A program made the position numbers and the translations under genes. The notes beneath the pieces were generated by a model that worked only from the letters and a program-made list of their open reading frames with translations, did no database searches and was not told where the DNA came from. From contig NZ_UNRG01000005.1 of NCBI RefSeq assembly GCF_900537115.1, positions 222,539-286,538 on the forward strand: DNA of 64,000 nt, read 5' to 3'. Positions 26,177 to 36,430 of the stretch are shown piece by piece (position 1 is the first letter of the stretch; each line of letters begins with the position of its first letter). This stretch comes from Arthrobacter sp. Alg241-R88 (lineage in GTDB: Bacteria > Actinomycetota > Actinomycetes > Actinomycetales > Micrococcaceae).

Positions 26177-27712
26177 TTGCTGCAGCGGTGGAAGTCGTCC
26201 TCGCTCAGGACGCAACTGGTGGCCATGATCATGGCGCTGCTCATTGTTGCCCTGACAGTCACCGGTGCAGGCACGCTTGCCTTGCTCCGCAGCTACCTTC
26301 AGGCCCAGGTGGACGACAAGCTGTACGCAGCGGTGGACCTCGCGAAGGAGCAACAGTCGTTTACGCCGCTGCAGGCACGCAACCCCATGGTCCCCACCGA
26401 CTATTCGCTGATTCTCTTTGTTCCGGGACAAAAGCCGTATCCGTTCGGCGGCGACCCTGACGACGGCGGCCCGGAGATCCCTGCCATCACCGTGCAGCAG
26501 GCCCGGGACCGCGGCGCGGTTCCCTACCAGGTCCGCGGCGATGACGGCCAGAACTGGCGGGTAGTAGCGGTCCCTGTGCAGACGGAGGAATCCGAAGCAG
26601 TAGTGGTCATCGGGCTGCCGCTGCAGAGCGTGGATGATGTGCTGAAACATGCCAGCCTGGTGGTTACCGGGGTGGGCCTGCTGACGCTCCTGCTGGCGTC
26701 CATGATCGCAAGCTGGACTGTCTCGCGCTCCTTCCGGCCGCTGGCACGGGTGGAAAAGACGGCCGCCGCCATTGCTGCCGGCGACCTTTCCCGCCGCGTG
26801 GACGTGGAAAATCCCGGTACCGAGCTGGGCCGGCTCAGCAGCTCCCTGAACGCGATGCTCGCCCACATCGAGACGGCCTTTTCCGCACGCACGGCGTCTG
26901 AGGCGAGGATGCGCCGGTTCGCAGCCGATGCATCCCATGAACTGAGGACTCCGCTGGTGACCATCCGTGGTTTCTCCGAGCTGTACCGGCACGGCGCCCT
27001 GGCCACGGACGAGGACGTGGCCACTGCCATGGGCAGGATCGAGAGCGAAGCCAAGCGCATGGGCTCCATGGTGGAGGACCTGCTGCTGCTGGCCCGCCTG
27101 GATGAGCAACGGCCGTTGCAGCAAAAGCCCGTGGACCTCCAGCTGATCGCCCACGACGCGGTGGTGGACACCCAGGCCAGCGCCCGCTCACGGGTGATAT
27201 CGCTCACCGGGCTCGACGGCGGCCCGGCAGCGCCCGCACCCGTGCTGGGCGACGAAGCCAAACTTCGCCAGGTGGTGGGCAACCTCGTAGGAAATGCCCT
27301 GCGCTACACCCCCGAGGACAGCTCCATCGAGCTGGCTGTAGGCGTCCGCGCCACAGAGGGCGGGCAGCTCAGGTCAGTCATCGAAGTCCGCGACCACGGG
27401 CCCGGGATCTCGGAGGAGGACGCCTCCAAGGTTTTCGAACGCTTCTACCGGGCAGATACCTCCCGTACAAGGGAGACGGGAGGCAGTGGGCTGGGACTGG
27501 CCATCGTCGCCGCGATCGTGGGCTCCCACGGCGGTTCGGTCCGGGTGGAACCTACCGACGGCGGGGGCGCAACACTGGTGGCCACCCTCCCGCACCGCGA
27601 TGACGCACCGGAGACGGAAGCAGCGGACGGCGAGGAAGCAGAAAGCCTGGGCTCGTTTCCCAGGCCCGCCGGCAGCGCCCGGGGCAGCGACGGCAGGGTT
27701 ATCCACATATAG
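26177..27712 (+). CDS. Two-component sensor histidine kinase
   Basis: The protein is 511 residues. Helix 1 (LVAMIMALLIVALTVTGAG), an extracytoplasmic sensor region of about 120 residues, helix 2 (VVTGVGLLTLLLASMIASW), a HAMP domain (RSFRPLARVEKTAAAIAAG), the HisKA box with the phosphoacceptor His in ASHELRTPLVTIRG, and an ATPase domain with the N box (VGNALRYTP), G1 (DHGPGI) and G2 (GGSGLGLAI). The TTG start at 26177 is two bases after the regulator stop and has no strong ribosome-binding site, so translation is probably coupled. The layout resembles mycobacterial TcrY/PrrB-type kinases; the signal is unknown. Confidence 0.92.
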   Translation: MLQRWKSSSLRTQLVAMIMALLIVALTVTGAGTLALLRSYLQAQVDDKLYAAVDLAKEQQSFTPLQARNPMVPTDYSLILFVPGQKPYPFGGDPDDGGPEIPAITVQQARDRGAVPYQVRGDDGQNWRVVAVPVQTEESEAVVVIGLPLQSVDDVLKHASLVVTGVGLLTLLLASMIASWTVSRSFRPLARVEKTAAAIAAGDLSRRVDVENPGTELGRLSSSLNAMLAHIETAFSARTASEARMRRFAADASHELRTPLVTIRGFSELYRHGALATDEDVATAMGRIESEAKRMGSMVEDLLLLARLDEQRPLQQKPVDLQLIAHDAVVDTQASARSRVISLTGLDGGPAAPAPVLGDEAKLRQVVGNLVGNALRYTPEDSSIELAVGVRATEGGQLRSVIEVRDHGPGISEEDASKVFERFYRADTSRTRETGGSGLGLAIVAAIVGSHGGSVRVEPTDGGGATLVATLPHRDDAPETEAADGEEAESLGSFPRPAGSARGSDGRVIHI

Positions 27713-27819
27713 GTTCCCGGTGATGGCAGCGGCCCCTCCGCTTTCCTAGGCTCGAGGCAGTAGCCCGGACAGCCCGGGCGCGGGAGCAGAAGTTGCCCGT
27801 TCCAGCGAAAGGCCCTGCC

Positions 27820-28107
27820 ATGAGCATCATTTCAGTCGACACCGAACTCCTCCAGCTCAAGTCCGCCAACGTCCAGGCAACCGTGGACCGGATCAGCGCC
27901 GATGTCCAAGCCATGAAGCGCGGGCTTGACGAGCTTCAGGGCTCCTGGCGGGGCTCCGCTGCCACCAACTTCCAAGCACTCATCACGGAGTGGACCATTA
28001 CCCAGGGAAGGGTGGAGGCGTCTCTGGCCTCAATCAACATGGCCCTCGCTTCGGCTGCCGCCACGTATGCGCAGGCGGAGCAGGGAAACACTCAAAGATT
28101 CAGCTGA
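27820..28107 (+). CDS. WXG100-family (ESAT-6-like) protein
   Basis: The protein is 95 residues with the WXG motif replaced as GSWRGSAATNFQ near the centre, flanked by two predicted helices, the usual helical hairpin. The family is exported by type VII (ESX/WSS) systems or serves as a partner of larger toxins. There is no EccC ATPase, LXG or second WXG gene here, so it is solitary. ATG 27820 has AAAGG nine bases upstream. It reads toward the RNase HI gene, and the stops are 20 bases apart. Confidence 0.85.
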   Translation: MSIISVDTELLQLKSANVQATVDRISADVQAMKRGLDELQGSWRGSAATNFQALITEWTITQGRVEASLASINMALASAAATYAQAEQGNTQRFS

Positions 28108-28126
28108 TCTTGCCCTGTTTGCAGTC

Positions 28127-29233
28127 CTAGGCTTCCGGGGTGCCTTGATGGAACCGCAGCCGCCAGCGGCCGCCATCCAGCACCCACAGCGAGCTCCTGA
28201 GCGTGGTGCCGGAGCGTGCGTAGCTCCGGTACGTCAGCAGGACAGCGCTGGTGCCAATGCGGTCCGCGCCGAGGATCTCGATGTCGGTCCGCTCGCCCGG
28301 GTCTTCTTCGAGTGCCATCATCATGGCGTCCCGCGTCCAGACCCTGCCCGAGCTGCCAATTTCCAGAAAGTCCGGGTGCAGCAGGACAGCTGTCCTGCCG
28401 ATGTCGCCGCGCACCAGGGGGCCGAGCAGTTCACGCTCCAGCTCTTCCACAAGCGCTTCTGGCGGGGCTGTTTCCGCCTGGCCTGCAACCCCCGCCAGGT
28501 CAAAAGCGCCGTCCAGCTGGGCAAAGTCCAGCTGGGTAAAGTCCAACTGGGCAGCTTCCCCTGCGGCCGATTTCTCCAGGGCGGGTTCCTTCCGGGTGGT
28601 GTCCTGCCGCGTAACTCTGCGCCGTGTGCTCTCCGGTTGGGCGGTCGCCGGTTGGGTGAGGTCCTGCTGGCTGAAGAGGTCAGGTACGCCGGAGGCGGCT
28701 TCCGGGCGTTCACCGGCGGCAGGGGCTCTGCCGGCTCCCTGCGTAACGGAAGCGGGTGCATGGTGGGCGCCGGGAAACCCTGGTCCCGATCTGGCCGCCA
28801 CCCCTTGCTGGTAGGCAGTCGCAGCGGCCCGCGCCCGCTCATCGGCGGCTTCGTTCAGGTCATGGCCGGCGTGCCCCTTGACCCATTCAAACCTGTACTT
28901 CCGTCCCGCGAGCTCCCGGTCCAACTCTTTCAACAGATCGACGTTCAGCACCGGTTTGCCGTCCGCCTTCCGCCAGCCTTTGCGCTTCCACCCCGGCATC
29001 CACTTGGTAATCGAGTTGATGACGTACTGGCTGTCGCAGAGGATGTGCAGGTCCTCGTGGCGGAGGTGCGCCGTGGCCCGGAGCAAATCCAGGACAGCCA
29101 TCAGCTCGCCCTGGTTGTTGGTGCCGTGTGGCCAACCGCCGGCTCGCCAGCAATCGTCATTCACGTACCAGGCCCAACCGGCCGGGCCGGGGTTTCCTAA
29201 AGCCGAACCGTCGGCCGCTGCAGTAATTGTCAC
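28127..29233 (-). CDS. RNase HI fused to a DUF4440/NTF2-like domain
   Basis: The protein is 368 residues. Residues 1-150 are an RNase HI domain: first catalytic Asp in AADGSALGNPGP, Glu in NNQGELMAVL, Asp in CDSQYVINS, and the late Asp in LNEAADERA. It would cut RNA in RNA-DNA hybrids. Residues about 160-260 are a low-complexity linker containing QLDF repeats encoded by a 15-bp tandem repeat. Residues about 260-368 (LERELLGPLVRGDIGRTAVL, LHPDFLEIGSSGRVWTRDAM, WLRFHQGTPE-like end) form a DUF4440/SnoaL-type domain. GTG 29233 has AGGA seven bases upstream and aligns with RNase HI starts. Confidence 0.88.
   Translation of the reverse strand: MTITAAADGSALGNPGPAGWAWYVNDDCWRAGGWPHGTNNQGELMAVLDLLRATAHLRHEDLHILCDSQYVINSITKWMPGWKRKGWRKADGKPVLNVDLLKELDRELAGRKYRFEWVKGHAGHDLNEAADERARAAATAYQQGVAARSGPGFPGAHHAPASVTQGAGRAPAAGERPEAASGVPDLFSQQDLTQPATAQPESTRRRVTRQDTTRKEPALEKSAAGEAAQLDFTQLDFAQLDGAFDLAGVAGQAETAPPEALVEELERELLGPLVRGDIGRTAVLLHPDFLEIGSSGRVWTRDAMMMALEEDPGERTDIEILGADRIGTSAVLLTYRSYARSGTTLRSSLWVLDGGRWRLRFHQGTPEA
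28511..28555. repeat. 15-bp tandem repeat inside the RNase HI fusion gene
   Basis: Three in-frame units, GTCCAGCTGGGCAAA, GTCCAGCTGGGTAAA and GTCCAACTGGGCAGC, occupy 28511-28555. On the coding strand they give QLDF-type repeats in the linker between the two domains. The copy number may vary between strains. Confidence 0.8.
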
Positions 29234-29413
29234 CGGTCCATCCTGCCAGAAGTCGGTGGCAATCCGGTGATGCCGGTAAGAGCGTCCCCCGGAGGGCAGC
29301 AGCGTCATCACAGCTGCCGCCGCGCCAAAAGGCGTTTGAGAAAGCAGGAGGAAAGCGTTTGCCCCAACCTCTTGACGCGGGGATCAAAGCAACGGCACAA
29401 TCGGACGTTATAC

Positions 29414-29429
29414 GAGAAAGCGCTTTCTC
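29414..29429. promoter_or_regulatory. LacI-family operator upstream of the sugar-binding lipoprotein
   Basis: GAGAAAGCGCTTTCTC is a perfect 16-bp palindrome with a central CG, the form recognised by LacI/GalR-type repressors, 79 bases upstream of the ATG at 29508. A related half-like sequence GAAAGCGTTT lies at 29351-29360, so repression by looping is possible. No LacI-type gene is in the window. Confidence 0.75.
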
Positions 29430-29507
29430 ATTATCTATCCAAGGGGCAGATGCCGGACGGGAAGCCCGGGGGGAAGCGCGTTTCATCAGAACAAGGAAGG
29501 CACATCA

Positions 29508-30818
29508 ATGACGATTCCAACCGTTAGCCGGAGGAAATTCCAGCTCGGCGCGGCAGCCCTGGCGCTCTCCCTCCTCGCAACCGGCTGTGGTGCGTCCACC
29601 AGCCCCAGCAGCAACGAGGAAGTGACCCTCAGATTTGCTTGGTGGGGCAACGAGTACCTCAATGCGCAAACCGAAAAGGTCATCGACGCTTTCGAAGCAG
29701 AGCACCCGAACATCAAGATCGAGTCTGAACCCGGCGAGTGGGCCAGCTACTGGGACAAGCTTGCCACCAAGACTGCAGCCAACGATGCCCCTGATGTCAT
29801 CCAGATGGACCAGAAATACATTGCTGAGTACGGCGGCCGCGGAGCCCTGCTGGACCTGTCCAAGCAAGAGGGCATCGATACCTCCAAGCTGGACAAGGAA
29901 GCTCTGGCCTCGGGCCAGTACGAGGACGCCCAGTATGGGCTGAGCACGGGCCAGAACGCCTATGTCATCATGGCCAATACCAAGGTCTTCGAAGCCGCCA
30001 ACGTGCCCCTGCCGGATGATACCAAGTGGACCTGGGATGAATTCATCGAGACCGCATCCAAGATCAGCGCCGCAGGAGACGGCAAGAACTACGGCGCGGC
30101 CTACGGCAGCAACGAGGCGGACCTGATCATCTGGCTGCGCCAGCACGGTGAGAACCTTTATTCCGAGGACGGCAAGCTGGACTTCGACACCAAAACGGCC
30201 GCCTCCTTCTGGGAGCGCCTGAAGGAACAGCGCGATTCCAAGGCGAGCCCGCCGGCGACAGTCGCCACGGAGGACTCCGGTGCCGGCCTTGAGGAGAGCC
30301 TCTTCGGCACCAACAGGGTGGGCATGGCGTGGTGGTGGACAAACCAGCTCGGCTCATTGGAAGCCACCACCGGCAGCAGCATCAAGATGCTCCGGGCGCC
30401 CAGCAAGGACGGCTCCGCTGCAGATAACGGCATGTACTACAAGCCCACCATGTTCTGGTCCGCTTCTTCGCGGTCCAAGCACCCTGAAGCCGCGGCCACC
30501 TTCATCAACTATCTGGCCAACAGCCCGGATGCCGGAGCCATCCTGATGACCGACCGGGGCGTGCCCACCAACACGGAGATCGTAGAGGGCATTACGCCCT
30601 CCCTGAAGTCTGCCGACACCACAGTGGTGGGCTTCCTGAAGGACATCGCCCCCGACATGGAGGAAGCGCCGCCCGTTCCCCCGGTAGGCGCCGGCAGCGT
30701 GCAGAACGTCATCAAGCGGTACACCGACGAGGTCCTCTACGACCGCCTCACGCCGGAGGCGGCTGCCGAAGCATTCAAGAAGGAAGTTGAAGGAATGCTG
30801 GCCGGCGCCCGGAAGTAG
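29508..30818 (+). CDS. ABC sugar transporter substrate-binding lipoprotein
   Basis: The protein is 436 residues with a twin-arginine-like RRKFQL start, a hydrophobic stretch and the lipobox LLATGC, so it is a membrane-anchored lipoprotein. The mature part fits family 1 extracellular solute-binding proteins (TLRFAWWGNEYLNAQTEKVI, IQMDQKYIAEYG, and the later MTDRGVPTN). It would capture an oligosaccharide or monosaccharide for uptake. No permease genes follow; a strong terminator lies right after it, so it must use permeases and an ATPase (for example the MsiK-like one at 62375) encoded elsewhere. AAGGAAGG precedes the ATG. Confidence 0.92.
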   Translation: MTIPTVSRRKFQLGAAALALSLLATGCGASTSPSSNEEVTLRFAWWGNEYLNAQTEKVIDAFEAEHPNIKIESEPGEWASYWDKLATKTAANDAPDVIQMDQKYIAEYGGRGALLDLSKQEGIDTSKLDKEALASGQYEDAQYGLSTGQNAYVIMANTKVFEAANVPLPDDTKWTWDEFIETASKISAAGDGKNYGAAYGSNEADLIIWLRQHGENLYSEDGKLDFDTKTAASFWERLKEQRDSKASPPATVATEDSGAGLEESLFGTNRVGMAWWWTNQLGSLEATTGSSIKMLRAPSKDGSAADNGMYYKPTMFWSASSRSKHPEAAATFINYLANSPDAGAILMTDRGVPTNTEIVEGITPSLKSADTTVVGFLKDIAPDMEEAPPVPPVGAGSVQNVIKRYTDEVLYDRLTPEAAAEAFKKEVEGMLAGARK

Positions 30819-30842
30819 CACTGTCCGCAGAAACCCCGACCC

Positions 30843-30884
30843 ACGCAAAAGCGGCCCCCTCAAACGAGGGGGCCGCTTTTGCGT
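30843..30884. terminator. Bidirectional terminator, 19-bp perfect stem
   Basis: ACGCAAAAGCGGCCCCCTC (30843-30861), loop AAAC, and GAGGGGGCCGCTTTTGCGT (30866-30884) form an uninterrupted 19-bp stem. It lies between the convergent sugar-binding gene and groEL, and the internal CTTTTGC gives a T tract on both strands. Confidence 0.85.
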
Positions 30885-30915
30885 GTTTACGTGCGGGACA
30901 GGCCCGGCGGGAAGG

Positions 30916-32748
<1,833 letters not shown>

Positions 32749-32752
32749 TCAA

Positions 32753-32781
32753 TAATTAGCACTCCCCACGTGAGAGTGCAA
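32753..32781 (-). promoter_or_regulatory. groEL promoter
   Basis: On the minus strand TTGCAC (32781-32776) and TAATTA (32758-32753) are spaced by exactly 17 bases. The -35 and -10 boxes overlap CIRCE element 2, and CIRCE element 1 covers the expected start of transcription, so HrcA binding would block initiation. Confidence 0.7.
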
Positions 32782-32782
32782 G
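32756..32782. promoter_or_regulatory. CIRCE element 2 (HrcA operator)
   Basis: TTAGCACTC-N9-GAGTGCAAG (32756-32764 and 32774-32782): the left arm is a perfect CIRCE half, the right arm matches seven of nine positions. It starts eight bases after element 1, so two operators stand side by side. Confidence 0.9.
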
Positions 32783-32826
32783 CGAAAGGGACGGAAAACA
32801 GTACCTTCCGCCAGCGGCGGCAGGGT

Positions 32827-34107
32827 TCAGTTCGAAGCCCGTCCCGCCCTCTCAAGGCCGCTAATGACGGGGTTGTTGTCGGCCCCATAGGTGAAGACGG
32901 TGAAGGTGGCTGCCGTGACGTCCCCGTTGGCGTCGAACGCAACCGGCCCGGACTCGCCGTCGTAATTGGCATCCGGCCCGGACTTCAAACGTGCCAGGCA
33001 ATCCTTGTAGGACTGGCACGCCTCGGCGGCAGCGCCGCCCGCTGATCCTTCAGCCATGCCTCCCGAAACAGCGATCAGGTTGGCGGCAATAGACCGGCCG
33101 GCGTCGTCCTGCGCCCTCGCAGCAGCCAAGGCAGCAACGGTCACGGCGTCATAGGCTTCGGCGGCGAAGGACACGTCCTTCAGGCCCGGGTCCACTGTCA
33201 GGAGCCTTGCCTGGAAGTCGGCATCGGGAAGCTGTCCGGGAACCACCGCGCGGGCGCCCTCCAAGTAGCCGGTTGCCACTCCTGATCCGTAACGGCCGAA
33301 GGCACCGTCACTGAGGATGAGCAGTTTCCCGTCAACACGTGAATTTGCCAGTTCTGCCAGCGCGCCCTGCGCTCCATCACGGGCGATGACAATGACGGCG
33401 CCCGGGCGCGCGTTGGCGGCAGCATCGGCCGCGCTGCCGGCGTCGCCCGGCGTAAAGGCGGCAGTGGACAGCACTTCCACGCCAGCCTGCTCGGCAGACG
33501 CGGCGACGGCGTCGGAAAGGTCCTTGCCGTAGGAGCCCTCCTGGTACATCACCGCAACTGAGGTGGCGCCGGCGTCCTTCGCCATCTTCACCAGTACCGG
33601 GCCCTCTGCGACATCGGCCGATGCGGTCCGAAAGTAATAGCCACCGCTACTGATATTGCTCAGCCCGGCGGCCGTGTTGGCGGGTGAGATAAGCGGAGTC
33701 CGGGCGCGGGAGAGGACGTCGATGGCCGCTGCGGTATGGCTCGAATCGGTGGGGCCGATGACGACGTCCGCTTTTGCGGCAACCAGCGCCTGGGCCTGCA
33801 ATGCCGCATCCTGCCCTGTGTCGGTGGGCAGGAGCTCCACCGGCCTGCCTTTGTGTCCGCCGGCGGCATTGATCTCCTGCACGGCGAGCTTGGCGGCGGC
33901 CAGTTGCGGGGCGTTGAGGAAGCCGTTTTGGCCGGTGTTGTCCAGGATCAGGCCTACGCGCAGGGTACCGTCGCCGGAAGCCTCTGCGGCTTCCACCCGC
34001 GCATTACCGGTGACGCCGGAACAGGCGGTCAGTACCAGGGTTGAGCAGGCGGCCGCCGTGACGAGCGTCCGGCGGAGGATACCGGGACGGAGGATCAGAT
34101 GGTTCAC
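32827..34107 (-). CDS. Branched-chain amino-acid-type ABC substrate-binding lipoprotein
   Basis: The protein is 426 residues with a lipobox LVLTAC near residue 28. The mature region shows the periplasmic-binding type 1 fold of LivJ/AmiC proteins: [37 protein letters not shown], and [13 protein letters not shown]. It would bind an amino acid or amide outside the membrane. No LivH/M/G/F partners are encoded here. The start is GTG 34107, which overlaps the stop of the cold-shock gene as GTGA, an unusual coupling. It may act as a sensor-type lipoprotein or use permeases from another locus. Confidence 0.88.
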   Translation of the reverse strand: MNHLILRPGILRRTLVTAAACSTLVLTACSGVTGNARVEAAEASGDGTLRVGLILDNTGQNGFLNAPQLAAAKLAVQEINAAGGHKGRPVELLPTDTGQDAALQAQALVAAKADVVIGPTDSSHTAAAIDVLSRARTPLISPANTAAGLSNISSGGYYFRTASADVAEGPVLVKMAKDAGATSVAVMYQEGSYGKDLSDAVAASAEQAGVEVLSTAAFTPGDAGSAADAAANARPGAVIVIARDGAQGALAELANSRVDGKLLILSDGAFGRYGSGVATGYLEGARAVVPGQLPDADFQARLLTVDPGLKDVSFAAEAYDAVTVAALAAARAQDDAGRSIAANLIAVSGGMAEGSAGGAAAEACQSYKDCLARLKSGPDANYDGESGPVAFDANGDVTAATFTVFTYGADNNPVISGLERAGRASN

Positions 34108-34310
34108 TCGGCCGGCCGGACGCTTTCCGCCTGCGGGCCCTTCTCGCCTTCGCCGACTTCAAGCTCCACGCGCTGGCCCTCGTCGAGGGCCCGGTAACCT
34201 TCACCCTGGATGGCGGACCAATGGACAAAAATGTCATCGCCCGAGCCGTCGACGGTGATGAAGCCGTAGCCCTTTTCAGCGTTGAACCACTTGACGGTTC
34301 CCAGTGCCAT
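34104..34310 (-). CDS. cspA: Cold-shock protein CspA family
   Basis: The protein is 68 residues, the standard length. It begins [18 protein letters not shown] with RNP1 KGYGFI and has DIFVHWSAI (RNP2-like). The protein binds single-stranded nucleic acid and prevents RNA secondary structure. ATG 34310 is preceded by GGAAAGAG. The 180-base upstream gap contains no gene, consistent with a long leader as in other csp genes. It is translationally coupled to the binding lipoprotein downstream. Confidence 0.94.
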   Translation of the reverse strand: MALGTVKWFNAEKGYGFITVDGSGDDIFVHWSAIQGEGYRALDEGQRVELEVGEGEKGPQAESVRPAE

Positions 34311-34491
34311 GCTGACCACTCTTTCCGTTGTTTCCGGACGCCCCCGCCGCTGTGTGCCGGCCGGCATGAACGGACCCTGAAAACTCACTCTAGTCAATCC
34401 AGTGCCGGTGGCGCCGGGATGGCTTTGGCCGGTCCTCAATAGTTATTGAGGCGTAACCGCTGCAGTTGGACAGCGCTAAGCGGCGCACCGC

Positions 34492-35139
34492 TTAGCGGTA
34501 GCCGGGCCCCAAGACCACAACGAGCGGTACCTGGAAATCCGTGCTGTTGACGACGGTGGGAATACCCAGAAGGGCCGCAAGGGCCTGGGCGCTAGGCAAC
34601 TGGTCTGCCCCCTGGTAGAAGATGACGGAGGCCTGCTGCGGGGAACCTGCCCAGTTACCCACCTGCCCCAGCGTCCAGCCGTCCGCCTGGACCGTCCCGC
34701 CAACCCGGCTGGCCAGCCCTGCCGTCCCGGCGGCGTTGTAGATGGCGACGCTTTGCGTCTTGTCGATAAACACGGGAGCAGGGTCTGAAGCGCTTGGTTC
34801 CGGTTCGGCTTCCGCGCTGGTTTCGGGCTCACCGGATGCAGAAGGCAACGCCTCTGCAGAGGGTTCCGGAGAAACGTCCGGAGTGGCGGAAGGTGTGGAA
34901 CCGGTGCCGGCCAGCGGGGATGCCTCCTGGCTGCTCGAAGCGGCCTGGCTGCCCGGCGCACTGAAGCCGAGCTTTGGAAGGATCAGGAAGGACACCAGTC
35001 CAATGGCCAGTGCGGCCACGCCCACCGCAAGAATGGGCCAAAGCCGTACCCGTGACGGGGCGGAAGCCGTGCGGTGGACACCTTGTCGCGACGCGGCCTC
35101 AGGGACCTTGTCGAATTCATCGCGGGCGTATTTGGTCAT
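34492..35139 (-). CDS. Membrane protein with LytR C-terminal domain
   Basis: The protein is 215 residues: a cytoplasmic N-terminus, one helix (LWPILAVGVAALAIGLVSFL), a Ser/Glu/Pro-rich spacer, and a LytR_C domain at the end (VAIYNAAGTAGLASRVGG, IFYQGADQLPSAQALAALLG, VVVLGPG). The domain lies outside the membrane and occurs with cell-wall teichoic/arabinogalactan attachment enzymes, but the LCP catalytic domain is absent, so its function is unclear. The gene order LytR_C, DUF3263, ung recurs in actinobacteria. Confidence 0.85.
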   Translation of the reverse strand: MTKYARDEFDKVPEAASRQGVHRTASAPSRVRLWPILAVGVAALAIGLVSFLILPKLGFSAPGSQAASSSQEASPLAGTGSTPSATPDVSPEPSAEALPSASGEPETSAEAEPEPSASDPAPVFIDKTQSVAIYNAAGTAGLASRVGGTVQADGWTLGQVGNWAGSPQQASVIFYQGADQLPSAQALAALLGIPTVVNSTDFQVPLVVVLGPGYR

Positions 35140-35189
35140 GATGGAACGACATCCTTGTTGATTGCTGCTGAAGGCTCAGCGTGAGCGTC

Positions 35190-35519
35190 TTACGCGTCGG
35201 ACCCCAGGCGCCGTGCGGTACGTGCACGGTGACGCGACGTACGTAGTCTACGCAACCGCTTGACCAACATGGGGTCGTGGGCCAGCGCATCCTCGGTGTC
35301 GATCAGTGCGTTGAGCAGCTGGTAGTAGTGGGTTGCGGAGAGGTCGAAAAGCTCCCGGATGGCCTGTTCCTTGGCGCCGGCGTACTTCCACCACTGCCGC
35401 TCCAGGGCAAGCATCTGCTGGTCCCGCTCGCTGAGCGGCGACTCCCGGAGTTTGAAGTCGGCCAGGAGGGACGGCCGGGGTTCCTGCTCCGGCAGGTGCT
35501 CCCGGGCTGGTTCCGCCAC
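35190..35519 (-). CDS. DUF3263 domain protein
   Basis: The protein is 109 residues. The core SERDQQMLALERQWWKYAGA followed by KEQAIRELFDLSATHYYQL, LLNALIDTEDALAHDPMLVK and RLRRLRTSRHR matches DUF3263, a short helical actinobacterial family with an HTH-like appearance and Arg-rich end. A DNA-binding role is plausible from that but unproven. It is 50 bases upstream of the LytR_C gene on the same strand, probably one transcript. Confidence 0.87.
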   Translation of the reverse strand: MAEPAREHLPEQEPRPSLLADFKLRESPLSERDQQMLALERQWWKYAGAKEQAIRELFDLSATHYYQLLNALIDTEDALAHDPMLVKRLRRLRTSRHRARTARRLGSDA

Positions 35520-35644
35520 GGCGTACTCCTTAGCTGGTTACGAAAAATGTCTGACCCCTATGCTACGGACGAATAACAGCATTGTCATTTGGGCTACGAA
35601 AGGCGCGGCTGCGCCCGGAGGGGCTGCCCTGCAAGAATGGGACC

Positions 35645-36415
35645 GTGTTTGAATCAGATGCCTTGTTCGAACTCGAGCGGGAGCCGGCCCAGGGTGCCGG
35701 CTTCGGCGAGTTGGCGCAGCTCCCGTTGGACGAGCTCATGGCTCCCGACTGGGCCGCTGCCCTGGCGGGCGTCGAAAGCGATCTTCGGAAGGTGCTCACC
35801 TTCCTTGCCGACGAGGTGGCAGCCGGGCACCAGGTGCTGCCGGCGCCGTCGACCGTCCTGCGGGCCTTCCGGCAGCCCCTCGCCCAAGTGAAGGTCCTGA
35901 TCGTAGGCCAGGATCCCTACCCGACGCCGGGGCACGCGGTGGGATTGTCCTTTTCCGTGGATCCGCGCACCCGGCCCATCCCCCGGAGCCTGGCGAACAT
36001 CTACCGGGAGCTGGAGTCTGATCTCGGGTTGCCGGCCAGGGTCCATGGCGACCTTTCCGCCTGGGCTGACCAGGGCGTGCTGCTCCTGAACCGCGTGATG
36101 ACGGTGCGGGCGGGCTCCGCAGGCTCGCACCGCGGCAGGGGCTGGGAGAAGATCACGACGGCGGCGGTCTCGGCGGTCGCCCAACGCCGGGATGGGAGCG
36201 GGTCCCGGATGCCGCTGGTTGCCGTGCTGTGGGGAAAGGACGCCGAAAGCGTCCGCCCCCTCCTGGACGGGGCTCCTGCCGTGGCCAGCGCCCACCCCAG
36301 CCCGCTGTCCGCATCCCGCGGCTTTTTTGGGTCCCGGCCCTTCAGCCGGGTCAACGAACTCCTGATTGGGCAGGGTGCCCTGGGCGTAACCTGGGAACTC
36401 CCTGCAGCACCCTAG
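35645..36415 (+). CDS. ung: Uracil-DNA glycosylase, family 1
   Basis: The protein is 256 residues. The catalytic water-activating motif is [18 protein letters not shown] (usual GQDPYH), and the minor-groove intercalation motif is [13 protein letters not shown]. The enzyme removes uracil from DNA in base-excision repair. The Pro in place of His after GQDPY is a common actinobacterial variant. GTG 35645 is chosen as it starts at the conserved length; the upstream frame lies in the promoter region. Its stop codon overlaps the iron box of the next gene. Confidence 0.93.
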   Translation: MFESDALFELEREPAQGAGFGELAQLPLDELMAPDWAAALAGVESDLRKVLTFLADEVAAGHQVLPAPSTVLRAFRQPLAQVKVLIVGQDPYPTPGHAVGLSFSVDPRTRPIPRSLANIYRELESDLGLPARVHGDLSAWADQGVLLLNRVMTVRAGSAGSHRGRGWEKITTAAVSAVAQRRDGSGSRMPLVAVLWGKDAESVRPLLDGAPAVASAHPSPLSASRGFFGSRPFSRVNELLIGQGALGVTWELPAAP

Positions 36416-36430
36416 CTTAGGCTTGCCTTA
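36412..36430 (+). promoter_or_regulatory. DtxR/IdeR-type iron box before the SIP gene
   Basis: CTAGCTTAGGCTTGCCTTA (36412-36430) matches TTAGGTTAGGCTAACCTAA at 14 of 19 positions. It spans the ung stop codon and touches the ATG of the next gene, so a metal-loaded repressor would sit on the start of transcription. A DtxR-family gene is present at 16648. Confidence 0.7.
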
